From an uncultured Actinomycetes bacterium (GTDB lineage Bacteria; Actinomycetota; Acidimicrobiia; IMCC26256; PALSA-555), in contig CAIUKV010000079.1 in assembly GCA_903899845.1 (NCBI GenBank), forward strand, positions 1 through 52,829: a stretch of 52,829 bases of DNA, written 5' to 3'. Both the position numbers and the translations under genes were made by a program. Positions 24,238-32,873 of the stretch are shown piece after piece. A model generated the notes under the pieces. It had not been told where the DNA came from and ran no database searches. It saw only the letters and a program-made list of their open reading frames with translations. Positions within the stretch are counted from its first letter, which is position 1; each line of letters starts with the position of its first letter.

Positions 24238-27200
24238 TTAGATTGCCCGGGTGGCGGAGTCGACGATCTCGCCACCGATGTCCTCGGATCGATCGGCCCA
24301 GATCTGGAGGACCAGCGTCACCAGCGCGAAGAGCACGAGGTGATGCGCCACGCCGAAGCGCGTCGGCCACAGCGCGTCGTGCAGGTAGTCGTGGCGCACC
24401 TGCCGCCCGACCACCACCAGGACGGCGGCCTCCAGCGCCGCCAGGGGTGCAACGCGCACCGCAGCGGCCAGGGGACGTGAGCGTGCGGCACCGTGGCTCG
24501 CTGCGGCCACGACGGCGACGGCGACGGCGACCGACGGTCCGGCCGTGAGCGCTGCGCCCACTACCGCCACACCTGATGCCACCCATGGGGTGGCGGGCAC
24601 CGACCCGAGCGCGGAGCGTCCGGGCCACACGGGGTTCGCTGTGGGGGATGCGCTCCGGTTGCGGCGACGGAACCCGACCAGTGCGACGCAGGTCAACACC
24701 CCGAGGGCAGACACCGCCAGGGCGAGGTCGACCTGACGCTGCGGCATCCACGACACCACCAACTCTGTCGGTCCGGAGGTCGGCTTCTCGACCAGCCACC
24801 CGGCGGCGTACAGGTCGAGTGAGTGCGATGGTCCGAGGTCGGTGGTGCGACCCGCCCGGGTCGCGGTGACCTTCCATCCCGCGTTGTCGCTCTGGTGGAG
24901 GCGGAACCAGTACGGCTCCCCGTTGGGGACCACAGTGGCGCCGTCGGGCCCGGCGTCACGCACGGCCGGTGCGGTGCCCGGGTCGGCGGCGGTGGCGAAC
25001 CCCGACGACACCAGCGCCAGCACGTCGAGGTCGAACCCCAGGTCGAGACCGTTCGCGGAGCGTACGACGTGGACCCCCGCACCGAGGGTCAGTGGCGCAC
25101 CGCAGGGCTCGACGGCCAGAGCACCCGTGGTGCCGGGACCCACGCGACCCGTGAGACGCACGGGTACCGGTGCGTCATCGACGGAGAGCAGGTCGGAGCG
25201 GCACGGGGTGCTCGTCACGCCACCGTCGGTCCCCGGGGTTCTTCCGCCGATCTCGAGGTCCACCTCGGCGACGGCGACGGGTAGCTCGACCGGGTTGCCC
25301 GAGAGGTCGGTGCCGAACCGGGGATCGACGTCACGCACGGTGATCGTCACCGACCGCCCGCGTACCGGGACGCCGAGCGCCACGCGGGCCACGGCCCCGG
25401 GCACGTCCGACTCGGCGGTCGGCGGGACGGTCACCGCCCGCGGCACCCCGTCGACCGCGACGTCGAGCGAGATCGGCAGGCTGTGGCGACCGTCGGCGAC
25501 GAGGTGGAGCGTCAGATCGTCGGTGGCGACGCCGGCGTCGACGGTGACGGTCCACGAACTGCCTGCGGCGGCTGCGAACGGTGAGACCCAGGCGGTGCTG
25601 AGGTTGCCGTCGAGCGCCGCTGAGGCTCTGGCGCTGGGGTCGCCGAGGTTGCGACCCGACGCAGTAGCGCTCACCCCGGCCGGCAAGGAGCCGAGGGCGG
25701 CGTCGAGCACGGCATCAGGAGCGCGGGGATTCACGTGTGCGACGCCCTGGACGGTGAAGATGTCGGCGGCGGGGACCTCGACGAGTCGGCGGATCCGGGG
25801 CTCCGGATCGGAGCGGAACAGCAGCGACGCGTCGGCGCGCTGCCGGGCGAGCACGATGGCGAGGGGAACCTGTCCGGACTGTGGGTCCCGCCGGGTCAGC
25901 GAGCGGGGGGTGCGCACGAACTCCTCGACCTCGACGCCGGGGATGCGTACCTCAGCGATTCCGATGGCGCCGACGGACTCCGGGTTGTCGGGGATGCGGA
26001 GTTCGAGGGTGCGGAACGCACGGCTGTCGAGGGTGACCGTGACGCCGGAAGCGTCGTGTGCGGTAGTAGCGTCGATGGTGACCGGCACCGTGCGGTTGCC
26101 GTCGAGCACCACGTCGAATGCGGTGATCGGGGCCGTACCGGGACGCCATGGCGCCTGCACGACGGTCACGGTGTCGGTGCGCACCGTCCGACCGAGGTCG
26201 ACGGTGAGGGTCTGGGCGGTGCCGCCGGTGAGCGGCCGGAAGGAGGTCGGGTCGACCCGCCAGGCGGTGCGGAGATCGCCGTCGAAGGCATTGGCGGGTC
26301 GTTCCTCGGGCAGAAGGCTGATGACGTTGCCGTAGGCGGAGGCGCGCACGGACCGCACGCCGCGGAGGACCGTCACGCTCTGCTCGGCGGTGCTGGACCC
26401 GTTGGCCTCGGTGGTGGTGACGTCCTCGGTCACTCCGGACCTCGGGTCGCCGGCACTGGTCTGGGTCGCCCCGTCGTTCTCCAACAGGGTGGTGTACCGG
26501 TGCTCAGCCCTCCGGTTGGTATCGGTCACGATGTGACGTGTGGTGGCCCGGGTGGCCACGCGCCGCCCAGCGGGCCAGTCGTCGAGCTCGTGGGCGGTGA
26601 GCCAGGGACCCGAGGTGACGTCGATTCCGGGGAGTCCGGCGGCCGCGGTGGCCACGAACCCTGCGCCATCACCGTGCAGGACGATCTCGGCTCCGCTCGC
26701 CTGGGCGCCGACCGGCGCCGGGTGGGAGTCGGGGACCCTGAACACCGCCACCTGGGGCAGCGTTGCGGGCAGAGTCCGGGCGGTGCGCACCGCCTTCTCG
26801 TCGGTGACCGGGGCGGGGTTCGCCGGCGTGAGGTAACCGGGGTTGAACGACCGCACCAACTCGAGCCCGGCAGCCTGATCTGAGAGCGCGGCCATCACCG
26901 CCTCTGGCCGTTGGATGCGGTAGCGGTCGATCTCGAGGTCGTTGGCCACCACGATCCACCGAACCCCGAGGGCCTGGGCGACGGGCTTGATCGTCGTGGG
27001 GTCGATCGTGCCGGCCTGGAGGGACCGGTCGAAGGCGGCGAGGAGGTCGGATCCGGCGATGCCACCCATGGGTAGCACCTCACGCCAGGTCGCCTCGCTG
27101 CGCGTGAGTCCGACCAGCACCGGATCGAGGGTGTGCCCCCAGCGGTAGGACGCGAAGTCGCTGCCGGGGAGGAGCAGGGCGCGGCCAGGGTGACGATCGA

Positions 27201-28572
27201 GGAACCGACCGGCGTCGCGCCAGGCGGCCGGGACCTGCTCCGGGCGGGAGTAGCGATCGGCGATGAGCGCAGTGGACCACGGTGCCACGAACGTGGCGGC
27301 CGCCAGGGCGACCACGACCGCGCCTGTGGCCGTGCCGAGGCGCGGGGACCGCCGCACGAGGGCGGCGACGCCGGCCGCGGCAAGGCCGGCGAGTCCGAGC
27401 ACGGTCAGAGCGATGGCCCGCTGCGAGTTGCGCAACGACAGCACCAGCCCCGACGAGCGACTCGCCGACTCGAAGGCCCGGCCCACGACCGACCGGTCGG
27501 TTCCCCCAAAGGCGACCGACGACATCAGCACGCCGACGAGGACGAGCCCGGCGAAGAACACGCGCTCACGGAAGCGAGACCACCAACCGAGCGCGAGTGC
27601 GACAAGCGGGCCCGCGAACGACACGACCACCACGGTGACGTTCCGGGTGAACGCCGGGGCCAGCCCCGCTAGCCACGGGCCCTGGTTGTCGCCGCCGTAG
27701 AAGAACCAGTAGCCGAGCCCTCGGAGCCCTTCGACCGCCGACGCCGACGACGACGTTTCGCGTACGGTCTCGGTCACCTCGAGCACCGGGAGGCCGAAGG
27801 TGCCGCCGACCCGGTAGGCGACGATCCACCACAGCTGGGTGACCAACGTGAGCAGGCCGATGCGCAGGACCACCCACCAGGCGTCCCGAGCGCCGACCGA
27901 CCGCTCCCAGCACACGGCGTAGGGAACGAAGAGCATCGAGCCGACGACGACGAAGAAGATCGACGACCCGTTGAGGGAGCCGGCGGACGTGACGACGAGC
28001 GCGTAGACGGCCGCCCAGCGCCACGGATCACCTCGGAGGGCGGTGCGGGTGGCCAGGATCAGCCAGGGCAGGGCGCAGAAGGGGAGGAGCAGTGCCGACT
28101 GGCCGGAGATCATGCCGAGCACGAACGGCGACAACCCGTACAGCAGCGCGCCGGTGAAGGCGGCGCGTCGGTCCCCCCAGAGCGCCCGGAAGAGCGTGAA
28201 GGCGCCGAGGGCGGCGACGAAGAGGATCGAGCCGGTCCACAGGCGTTGGGCGAGCCAGTCGGGAAGCCCGAGCAGCTCGGCGACCCGGAAGAAGGGGCCC
28301 ATCGGCCACAGGTAACCGATGTACTGGTGTGTCACCGTCCCGCCGCTCAGTCGCGAGTTCCAGAGGTCGGGCGCGCTGCGCAGGAGTTGCGCCGGGTCTA
28401 GGTAGAGGTATTGCTTGGTGTCGGCCGTGAGGGTGCCGCGGTGGGTGAGCAGCAGGGGCACGTAGCACAGCGCGGCAAGTGCGGTGATCCAGGGCCAGGG
28501 TCGGCCACCGGGCGCCGGTCCGTCGCGGTGGGAGGCTGCAGGTCGTCGACGGTCGTCGATGGCGGCGCCCAC
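24238..28572 (-). CDS. AftD-like arabinofuranosyltransferase (DUF3367 family)
   Basis: Very large membrane protein of 1444 residues, the size of mycobacterial AftD. The N-terminal GT-C part has about eleven helices (30-420), with ADTKQYLYLDPAQLL in the first loop carrying the acidic residues, then a soluble domain. Two discoidin-like carbohydrate-binding modules follow (about 730-850 with NAFDGDLRTAWRVDP, and about 980-1090 with AALDGNLSTAWVSPF). C-terminal helices lie at about 1300-1430. AftD adds arabinofuranose to arabinan from decaprenyl-phospho-arabinose; whether the acceptor exists here is unknown. It ends in TAA, rare in this window. The GTG start has TAGATT 6 nt upstream. Confidence 0.85.
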   Translation of the reverse strand: MGAAIDDRRRPAASHRDGPAPGGRPWPWITALAALCYVPLLLTHRGTLTADTKQYLYLDPAQLLRSAPDLWNSRLSGGTVTHQYIGYLWPMGPFFRVAELLGLPDWLAQRLWTGSILFVAALGAFTLFRALWGDRRAAFTGALLYGLSPFVLGMISGQSALLLPFCALPWLILATRTALRGDPWRWAAVYALVVTSAGSLNGSSIFFVVVGSMLFVPYAVCWERSVGARDAWWVVLRIGLLTLVTQLWWIVAYRVGGTFGLPVLEVTETVRETSSSASAVEGLRGLGYWFFYGGDNQGPWLAGLAPAFTRNVTVVVVSFAGPLVALALGWWSRFRERVFFAGLVLVGVLMSSVAFGGTDRSVVGRAFESASRSSGLVLSLRNSQRAIALTVLGLAGLAAAGVAALVRRSPRLGTATGAVVVALAAATFVAPWSTALIADRYSRPEQVPAAWRDAGRFLDRHPGRALLLPGSDFASYRWGHTLDPVLVGLTRSEATWREVLPMGGIAGSDLLAAFDRSLQAGTIDPTTIKPVAQALGVRWIVVANDLEIDRYRIQRPEAVMAALSDQAAGLELVRSFNPGYLTPANPAPVTDEKAVRTARTLPATLPQVAVFRVPDSHPAPVGAQASGAEIVLHGDGAGFVATAAAGLPGIDVTSGPWLTAHELDDWPAGRRVATRATTRHIVTDTNRRAEHRYTTLLENDGATQTSAGDPRSGVTEDVTTTEANGSSTAEQSVTVLRGVRSVRASAYGNVISLLPEERPANAFDGDLRTAWRVDPTSFRPLTGGTAQTLTVDLGRTVRTDTVTVVQAPWRPGTAPITAFDVVLDGNRTVPVTIDATTAHDASGVTVTLDSRAFRTLELRIPDNPESVGAIGIAEVRIPGVEVEEFVRTPRSLTRRDPQSGQVPLAIVLARQRADASLLFRSDPEPRIRRLVEVPAADIFTVQGVAHVNPRAPDAVLDAALGSLPAGVSATASGRNLGDPSARASAALDGNLSTAWVSPFAAAAGSSWTVTVDAGVATDDLTLHLVADGRHSLPISLDVAVDGVPRAVTVPPTAESDVPGAVARVALGVPVRGRSVTITVRDVDPRFGTDLSGNPVELPVAVAEVDLEIGGRTPGTDGGVTSTPCRSDLLSVDDAPVPVRLTGRVGPGTTGALAVEPCGAPLTLGAGVHVVRSANGLDLGFDLDVLALVSSGFATAADPGTAPAVRDAGPDGATVVPNGEPYWFRLHQSDNAGWKVTATRAGRTTDLGPSHSLDLYAAGWLVEKPTSGPTELVVSWMPQRQVDLALAVSALGVLTCVALVGFRRRNRSASPTANPVWPGRSALGSVPATPWVASGVAVVGAALTAGPSVAVAVAVVAAASHGAARSRPLAAAVRVAPLAALEAAVLVVVGRQVRHDYLHDALWPTRFGVAHHLVLFALVTLVLQIWADRSEDIGGEIVDSATRAI

Positions 28573-28578
28573 GACGGC

Positions 28579-28584
28579 AATCTA
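28579..28584 (-). promoter_or_regulatory. -10 hexamer TAGATT, likely leaderless
   Basis: Minus-strand TAGATT ends 6 nt before the GTG of the AftD-like gene; no ribosome site fits. Confidence 0.6.
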
Positions 28585-28651
28585 GGTCCCAGGAGGCTCG
28601 CGGCCCGGGCAGTCCGGATGGCAGGATGAAGTCCCACCGCCGAGGAGCCCC

Positions 28652-29422
28652 GTGACTGCTCGCCCTGCGCTCTCAATCGTGATTCCCGCCTTCAACGAGG
28701 CGACCCGGATTTCCCGGACGCTGGCTGCCGTGCGGGAACGGTGCACCGATCCGGTTCCCCAGGTCGTGGTGGTCGACGACGGCAGTGTCGACGACACAGC
28801 CCTGGTCGCCCGGGCCGCAGCGTCGGCGTCATTCCCGGTGGAGGTGCTGGTCCTGCCTGTGAATCGGGGCAAAGGTGCCGCCGTTCGCGCCGGTGTGGCG
28901 GCCACCACGGGCGACGCGATCCTGGTGATGGATGCCGATCTGGCCACCGACCTGGCGGCGATCGAGCCCGCCCTCGCCCTGGTCGCGGCCGACGTCGACG
29001 TCGTCGTGGGCTCCCGGGCCGTCCCGGGGTCCAGCGTCCGAGGTGCGACCGGGCTGCGCCGGGCCATGGGTCGCAGCTTCAACTACATGGTCCGGGCCGT
29101 CACCCGCCTCGAGGTGCACGACTCGCAGTGCGGGTTCAAGGCGTTCCGGGGCGATGTCGGGCGATTGCTGCTCGCCCTCAGCGAGGTCGACGGGTTCGCC
29201 TACGACCCGGAGGTCCTGTTCCTGGCCCGGATCCTGGGCTACCGGATGGTGGAGATCCCCGTCGACTGGACGGCGGTCGAAGGATCGACCGTCCGGCCGG
29301 TGCGCGATTCCGTGGTTACGGGGGCTGCGCTGTGCCGCATCGTGACACGGCGCCATCCGCGGCGGGTGCGCGCCGAGGCAGGGCGCCTCGGTTGGGCCCC
29401 CCGGACCGGAGACCGACCATGA
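28652..29422 (+). CDS. GT2 polyprenol-phosphate glycosyltransferase
   Basis: GT-A fold glycosyltransferase of 256 residues without membrane helices. LSIVIPAFNEATRI, VVVDDGSVDDT and the metal-binding VMDADLATDL are the family 2 motifs. MGRSFNYMVRAVTRLEVHDSQCGFKAFRGD is the DPG/DPM synthase-like acceptor region. It probably loads a hexose (glucose or mannose) on a polyprenyl phosphate, the donor for the nearby GT-C enzymes. The GTG has a CGAGGAG ribosome site 5 nt upstream. It is divergent from the AftD-like gene and overlaps the GT4 gene by 4 nt. Confidence 0.88.
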   Translation: MTARPALSIVIPAFNEATRISRTLAAVRERCTDPVPQVVVVDDGSVDDTALVARAAASASFPVEVLVLPVNRGKGAAVRAGVAATTGDAILVMDADLATDLAAIEPALALVAADVDVVVGSRAVPGSSVRGATGLRRAMGRSFNYMVRAVTRLEVHDSQCGFKAFRGDVGRLLLALSEVDGFAYDPEVLFLARILGYRMVEIPVDWTAVEGSTVRPVRDSVVTGAALCRIVTRRHPRRVRAEAGRLGWAPRTGDRP

Positions 29423-30492
29423 AGATCGCAGTCCTGGCCTGGCGCGACCTGACCCACCCGCGCGCGGGCGGTTCGGAGTATGTCGTGGACCACCTCTGCG
29501 TCGGACTGCAGGATCGCGGTCACGACGTCGTGCTCCTCGCAGGCTCCCCGGTCGCAGCCCACCCCTACCCGGTCCAGCCGCTCGGCGGAACGTTCGACCA
29601 GTACCTGCGGGCACCCTGGGTGTTGCGACGACGTGTGGGCCGGGTCGACGTCGTGCTCGACGTGCAGAACGGGATTCCGTACTTCGCGCCGCTCTGGCAA
29701 GGGGCACCGGTGGTGTGCCTCGTGCACCACGTCCACACCGAGCAGTGGGCGATGGAGTTCCCGGCTCCGGTCGCCACCCTCGGACGCTGGCTCGAGCGTT
29801 CGGTGATGCCCCGCGTCTACCGGCGCTCGACGTACGTCGCCGTGTCGGACTCCACGAAGCGGGCCCTGACGGCGATCGGGGTGGCGGCTGACGCCGTGCA
29901 CACGATCGAGATGGGCGCGGCACCGGTGGGCGTCACCGGGGAGCGGTCGATCGAGCCGCGCTTCCTCGTGCTCGGACGTTTGGTCTCGCACAAGCGCGTC
30001 GACCTCGCACTACGTTGCTGGCCCCGCGTTCGCGCTGCGATCGGAGGTACGTTGGTGATCGCAGGCGACGGCCCTGACGCCGCCGCGCTCCGGGCTCGGG
30101 TCGGCCCCGATGACGGGGTGGAGTTCACCGGCTACGTGAGCGAGGAGCGCAAATCGGCGGAACTTGGCGCAGCGTGGCTGCTGGTGCACCCGGCCCACCA
30201 CGAGGGCTGGGGAACCGTGATCATCGAGGCGGCGGCGGCCGGGGTCCCGGCCGTAGGCTTCGACGTCGAGGGGGTCCGGGACTCCGTGGTGGCGGGGGAG
30301 ACCGGGATCCTTGCCCGCTCGGAGGACGAGTTCGTGGCGGCCTGGATCCGTTTGGGCAGCGATGCTGCGCTGCGAACCAGGATGGGCGATTCCGCCCGGT
30401 CCCGGGCGGCCGCGCTGACCTGGCCCGCCGCCCTCGACCGGATGGAGACAGTGCTGCACGACGCGACGACGCCGACCGGGTGGCGGCGGTGA
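29419..30492 (+). CDS. GT4 family glycosyltransferase
   Basis: GT-B fold glycosyltransferase of 357 residues. The N-terminal domain starts MKIAVLAWRDLTHPRAGGSEYVVDHL with the glycine-rich acceptor-side loop. The C-terminal domain has FLVLGRLVSHKRVDLALRCWPRV, LVIAGDGPD, and the donor-binding HPAHHEGWGTVIIEAAAAGVPAVGFDVEGVRDSV (EX7E-like). It acts in the cytoplasm with a nucleotide sugar. It sits between GT2 and methyltransferase genes with 4-nt overlaps on both sides, so the three form one operon for an envelope glycan or lipid-linked sugar. Confidence 0.9.
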   Translation: MKIAVLAWRDLTHPRAGGSEYVVDHLCVGLQDRGHDVVLLAGSPVAAHPYPVQPLGGTFDQYLRAPWVLRRRVGRVDVVLDVQNGIPYFAPLWQGAPVVCLVHHVHTEQWAMEFPAPVATLGRWLERSVMPRVYRRSTYVAVSDSTKRALTAIGVAADAVHTIEMGAAPVGVTGERSIEPRFLVLGRLVSHKRVDLALRCWPRVRAAIGGTLVIAGDGPDAAALRARVGPDDGVEFTGYVSEERKSAELGAAWLLVHPAHHEGWGTVIIEAAAAGVPAVGFDVEGVRDSVVAGETGILARSEDEFVAAWIRLGSDAALRTRMGDSARSRAAALTWPAALDRMETVLHDATTPTGWRR

Positions 30493-31229
30493 CGACCATC
30501 GGTGCGGCGTCCGGTGGACGGATCGCGCGCTCCCGCGAGCTCTGGCGGCTGTTCCGGGCCGAGCGCACCGATCCCGGGGCCTTCTACCGTCGGCTCGCCG
30601 CCGACGGGGTGGCCGGGCTCGAGCGCCGGCACGGCTCGCTGGCGGGCCGGCGCATCGCCGACGTCGGCTGCGGGCCCGGGTACTACACGGAGGCGTTCCG
30701 CGCCGCCGGGGCGACGGTCGTGCCGGTCGAGTACGACGCCGGTGAGCTGCGCCTGGCCGGGGCGCCCCCGCCCGACGCCGTGCTCGGCGACGCGCAGCGG
30801 CTCCCGATCGCGACCGCGGCGCTCGACGGGATCTTCAGCTCCAACATGCTCGAGCACGCGCCGCGGCCGGGGCTCGTGATCGACGAGATGGTCCGCGTCC
30901 TCCGGCCCGGGGGCTGGGGCTACCTGTCGTTCACCAACTGGTACTCGCCGTGGGGTGGCCACGAGATGAGCCCGTACCACCTCCTCGGGCCCGACCGCGG
31001 GGTGCGCGCGTACGAGCGCCGCCACGGCACCGACCACAAGCACCACGTGGGCGAGAACCTGTTCGTCACCCACATCGGGCCGACCCTGCGCGACTTCGCC
31101 GGGCGGCGTGACGTCGAGGTGCTGCGGGTCGAGCCGCGCTACTACCCGTGGGCGGCGCCGATCATGCGGGTGCCGGGGGTCCGGGAGCTGCTGGCCTGGA
31201 ACTGCGTGGTCCGCTTCGTCAAGCGGTGA
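30489..31229 (+). CDS. Class I SAM-dependent methyltransferase
   Basis: Methyltransferase of 246 residues. The SAM-binding motif I is IADVGCGPGYYTEAFRAAG (about 57-75), the acidic residue for ribose is in VPVEYD, and motif IV/post-IV is ALDGIFSSNMLEHAPRPGLVIDEMVRVLRPGGWGYLSF (Methyltransf_11 type). A long polar tail with GTDHKHHVGENLFVTH follows. In the operon after two glycosyltransferases it may methylate a sugar or lipid carrier. The GTG overlaps the GT4 stop by 4 nt. Codon third positions return to very high GC compared with the preceding two genes. Confidence 0.85.
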   Translation: MTTIGAASGGRIARSRELWRLFRAERTDPGAFYRRLAADGVAGLERRHGSLAGRRIADVGCGPGYYTEAFRAAGATVVPVEYDAGELRLAGAPPPDAVLGDAQRLPIATAALDGIFSSNMLEHAPRPGLVIDEMVRVLRPGGWGYLSFTNWYSPWGGHEMSPYHLLGPDRGVRAYERRHGTDHKHHVGENLFVTHIGPTLRDFAGRRDVEVLRVEPRYYPWAAPIMRVPGVRELLAWNCVVRFVKR

Positions 31230-31246
31230 CCCGGGACCCGACCCGG

Positions 31247-31252
31247 TAGCGT
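31247..31252 (+). promoter_or_regulatory. -10 hexamer TAGCGT, likely leaderless
   Basis: TAGCGT ends 8 nt before the GTG of the O-methyltransferase gene, in a gap of only 31 bases after the previous stop. Confidence 0.5.
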
Positions 31253-31260
31253 GACCGGCC

Positions 31261-31923
31261 GTGGCCGACGCTCCCAAGTCCCTCGGGCTCACCGCCGAGC
31301 TCCACGCGTACGTGGTGGCCCACGGCACCCCGCCCGACCCGGTGCAGGCGGCGCTCATCGCCCGGACCGCGGCCCTCGGGGGCGTGTCGGTCATGCAGAT
31401 CGCGCCCGAGCAGGGGGCGCTCATGACGACGCTGACCCGGTTGCTCGGGGTGCGCCACGCGCTCGAGATCGGCACGTTCACCGGGTACTCGGCCCTCTGC
31501 ATCGCCCGCGGGCTCGCGCCGGGTGGACGCCTGGTCTGCTGCGACGTCAGCGAGGAGTGGGCGGCGATCGCCCGTGACGCCTGGGCCGAGGCCGGCGTGG
31601 CCGACCGGATCGACCTGCGCATCGGTCCGGCGCTCGACACGATCGCGACGCTCCCGACCGAGGCTCACCTCGACCTGGTGTTCCTCGACGCCGACAAGGA
31701 GAGCTACGCCGCCTACTACGAGGCGCTCCTGCCCCGGGTGCGTCCCAACGGGGTGATCCTGGTCGACAACACGCTCTGGTCGGGTGCGGTGGTCGATCCC
31801 GATCGCACCGACCCGGCCACCGAGGCGATCCGCGCGTTCAACGCCCGGGTCGCCGCCGACGACCGGGTCGACTGCGTGCTGCTGGCCGTCAGCGACGGCC
31901 TCACCCTCCTGCGCAAGCGCTGA
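31261..31923 (+). CDS. O-methyltransferase (CCoAOMT/Methyltransf_3 family)
   Basis: SAM-dependent, metal-using O-methyltransferase of 220 residues, the usual family length. QIAPEQGALMTTLTRLLGVRHALEIGTFTGYSALCIARGL holds the SAM motif. LVFLDADKESYAAYYEALLPRVRPNGVILVDNTLWSG supplies the metal-binding Asp and the DN pair. It methylates a catechol-like or other small hydroxylated substrate, unknown here. It has its own putative promoter and is convergent with the small membrane protein gene. Confidence 0.9.
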   Translation: MADAPKSLGLTAELHAYVVAHGTPPDPVQAALIARTAALGGVSVMQIAPEQGALMTTLTRLLGVRHALEIGTFTGYSALCIARGLAPGGRLVCCDVSEEWAAIARDAWAEAGVADRIDLRIGPALDTIATLPTEAHLDLVFLDADKESYAAYYEALLPRVRPNGVILVDNTLWSGAVVDPDRTDPATEAIRAFNARVAADDRVDCVLLAVSDGLTLLRKR

Positions 31924-31943
31924 GCCGCGCCCGCGCCGCGGGA

Positions 31944-32123
31944 TCAGTACTCGCTCTGGGAAGCGGCGGCACCGATGAGGGCCGACACCACGATGCCGAG
32001 GGGCAGCGTGCCCCAGTACGAGAGGTCGAGGCCGACGTTGCCGAGGAACAGCATCAGCAGCCACGTCGCCGGGAAGGTGGCGATGAAGAAGATGACGAGC
32101 AGGGCGAGCAGGGCCTTGAGCAC
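31944..32123 (-). CDS. Small two-helix membrane protein, 59 residues
   Basis: Short reading frame that starts GTG and ends TGA, encoding 59 residues. Helix 1 is about 2-28 (LKALLALLVIFFIATFPATW and following hydrophobic residues), the loop reads GNVGLDLSYWGTLP, and helix 2 is about 40-54. The end is QSEY. Support for a real gene: a perfect GGAGG ribosome site 6 nt before the GTG, a TACCGT hexamer at 32150-32155 upstream, strong hydrophobic pattern, and it fills an otherwise empty gap between two genes. No family recognised; topology suggests both ends on the same side. Confidence 0.75.
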   Translation of the reverse strand: MLKALLALLVIFFIATFPATWLLMLFLGNVGLDLSYWGTLPLGIVVSALIGAAASQSEY

Positions 32124-32149
32124 GGTGGACCTCCGGGTCGGGTCCCCGG

Positions 32150-32155
32150 ACGGTA
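32150..32155 (-). promoter_or_regulatory. Putative -10 TACCGT of the small membrane protein gene
   Basis: Minus-strand TACCGT 26 nt before the GTG, giving a short leader that contains the GGAGG site. Confidence 0.4.
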
Positions 32156-32204
32156 ACCCACGGAGGTCGCGCCGCCGGGGATGCCCGTCGCGGCCCCGGC
32201 GGGG

Positions 32205-32873
32205 TCAGTCGAACGAGCCGGTGCGCCCGTAGCGGTAGTAGCCCGAGAACTGCTGGTTGACCGCGTCGGGGAGCGGGACCACGGTGCCGAGGGCCCGGGC
32301 CCCGTGGATGATCTCGGCGGTGCGCTCGATGAGCTGGGCGATGTGCAGCACGTCCTTGGGGGTGCGCCCCACCACGAAAAGCCCGTGGTTGGCCATGAGG
32401 ACCGCCGCCTTGCGGCCGACCCGGGCCGCGACCTCCTCGGCCAGCTCGTCGGTGCCGGTGGTGCGGTACTCCGCCACCTCCACGTCGCCGCCCACGTAGA
32501 CGTCGAACTCCTCGATCACCGCCGGGATCGGCTGGCGGGTGACCGCGAACATCGTGGCGTACTTGGCGTGGCAGTGCATGGTCGCCCCGATCTCGGGGTA
32601 GCTCCGGAGGGCCGAGAGGTGGAGCGACTTCTCGCTGGTCGGGGTGCGGTGCCCCTCGACCACGGTGCCGTCGAGGTCGCAGACCACGAGGTCGTCGAGG
32701 CCCATCTCGAGGTAGTCGAGCGACGAGGGGGTCAGCACGACGTTGCCGTCGGGGAGCCGGGCGGCGAGGTTGCCCGCCGTGCCCTCGACCAGGCCGCTGC
32801 GCAGCATCTCCTGCGCGGTCCACAGGAGCTGGTCCCGGGCCTCGGCGTCGGTGAGGGGCTGCTTGGTGCTCAT
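32205..32873 (-). CDS. Class II aldolase/adducin family protein
   Basis: Protein of 222 residues of the fuculose-phosphate aldolase/ribulose-phosphate epimerase fold. The zinc motif is MHCHAKYATMFA (two His), a third His lies in LMANHGLFVVG, and GTAGNLAARL near residue 32 binds phosphate. Family members cleave or epimerise phosphorylated sugars or sugar acids. Its ATG overlaps the stop of the 2-hydroxyacid dehydrogenase by 4 nt (ATGA), so dehydrogenase and aldolase form a two-step module. Such pairs occur in breakdown of sugar acids, but the substrate is not known here. Confidence 0.88.
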   Translation of the reverse strand: MSTKQPLTDAEARDQLLWTAQEMLRSGLVEGTAGNLAARLPDGNVVLTPSSLDYLEMGLDDLVVCDLDGTVVEGHRTPTSEKSLHLSALRSYPEIGATMHCHAKYATMFAVTRQPIPAVIEEFDVYVGGDVEVAEYRTTGTDELAEEVAARVGRKAAVLMANHGLFVVGRTPKDVLHIAQLIERTAEIIHGARALGTVVPLPDAVNQQFSGYYRYGRTGSFD

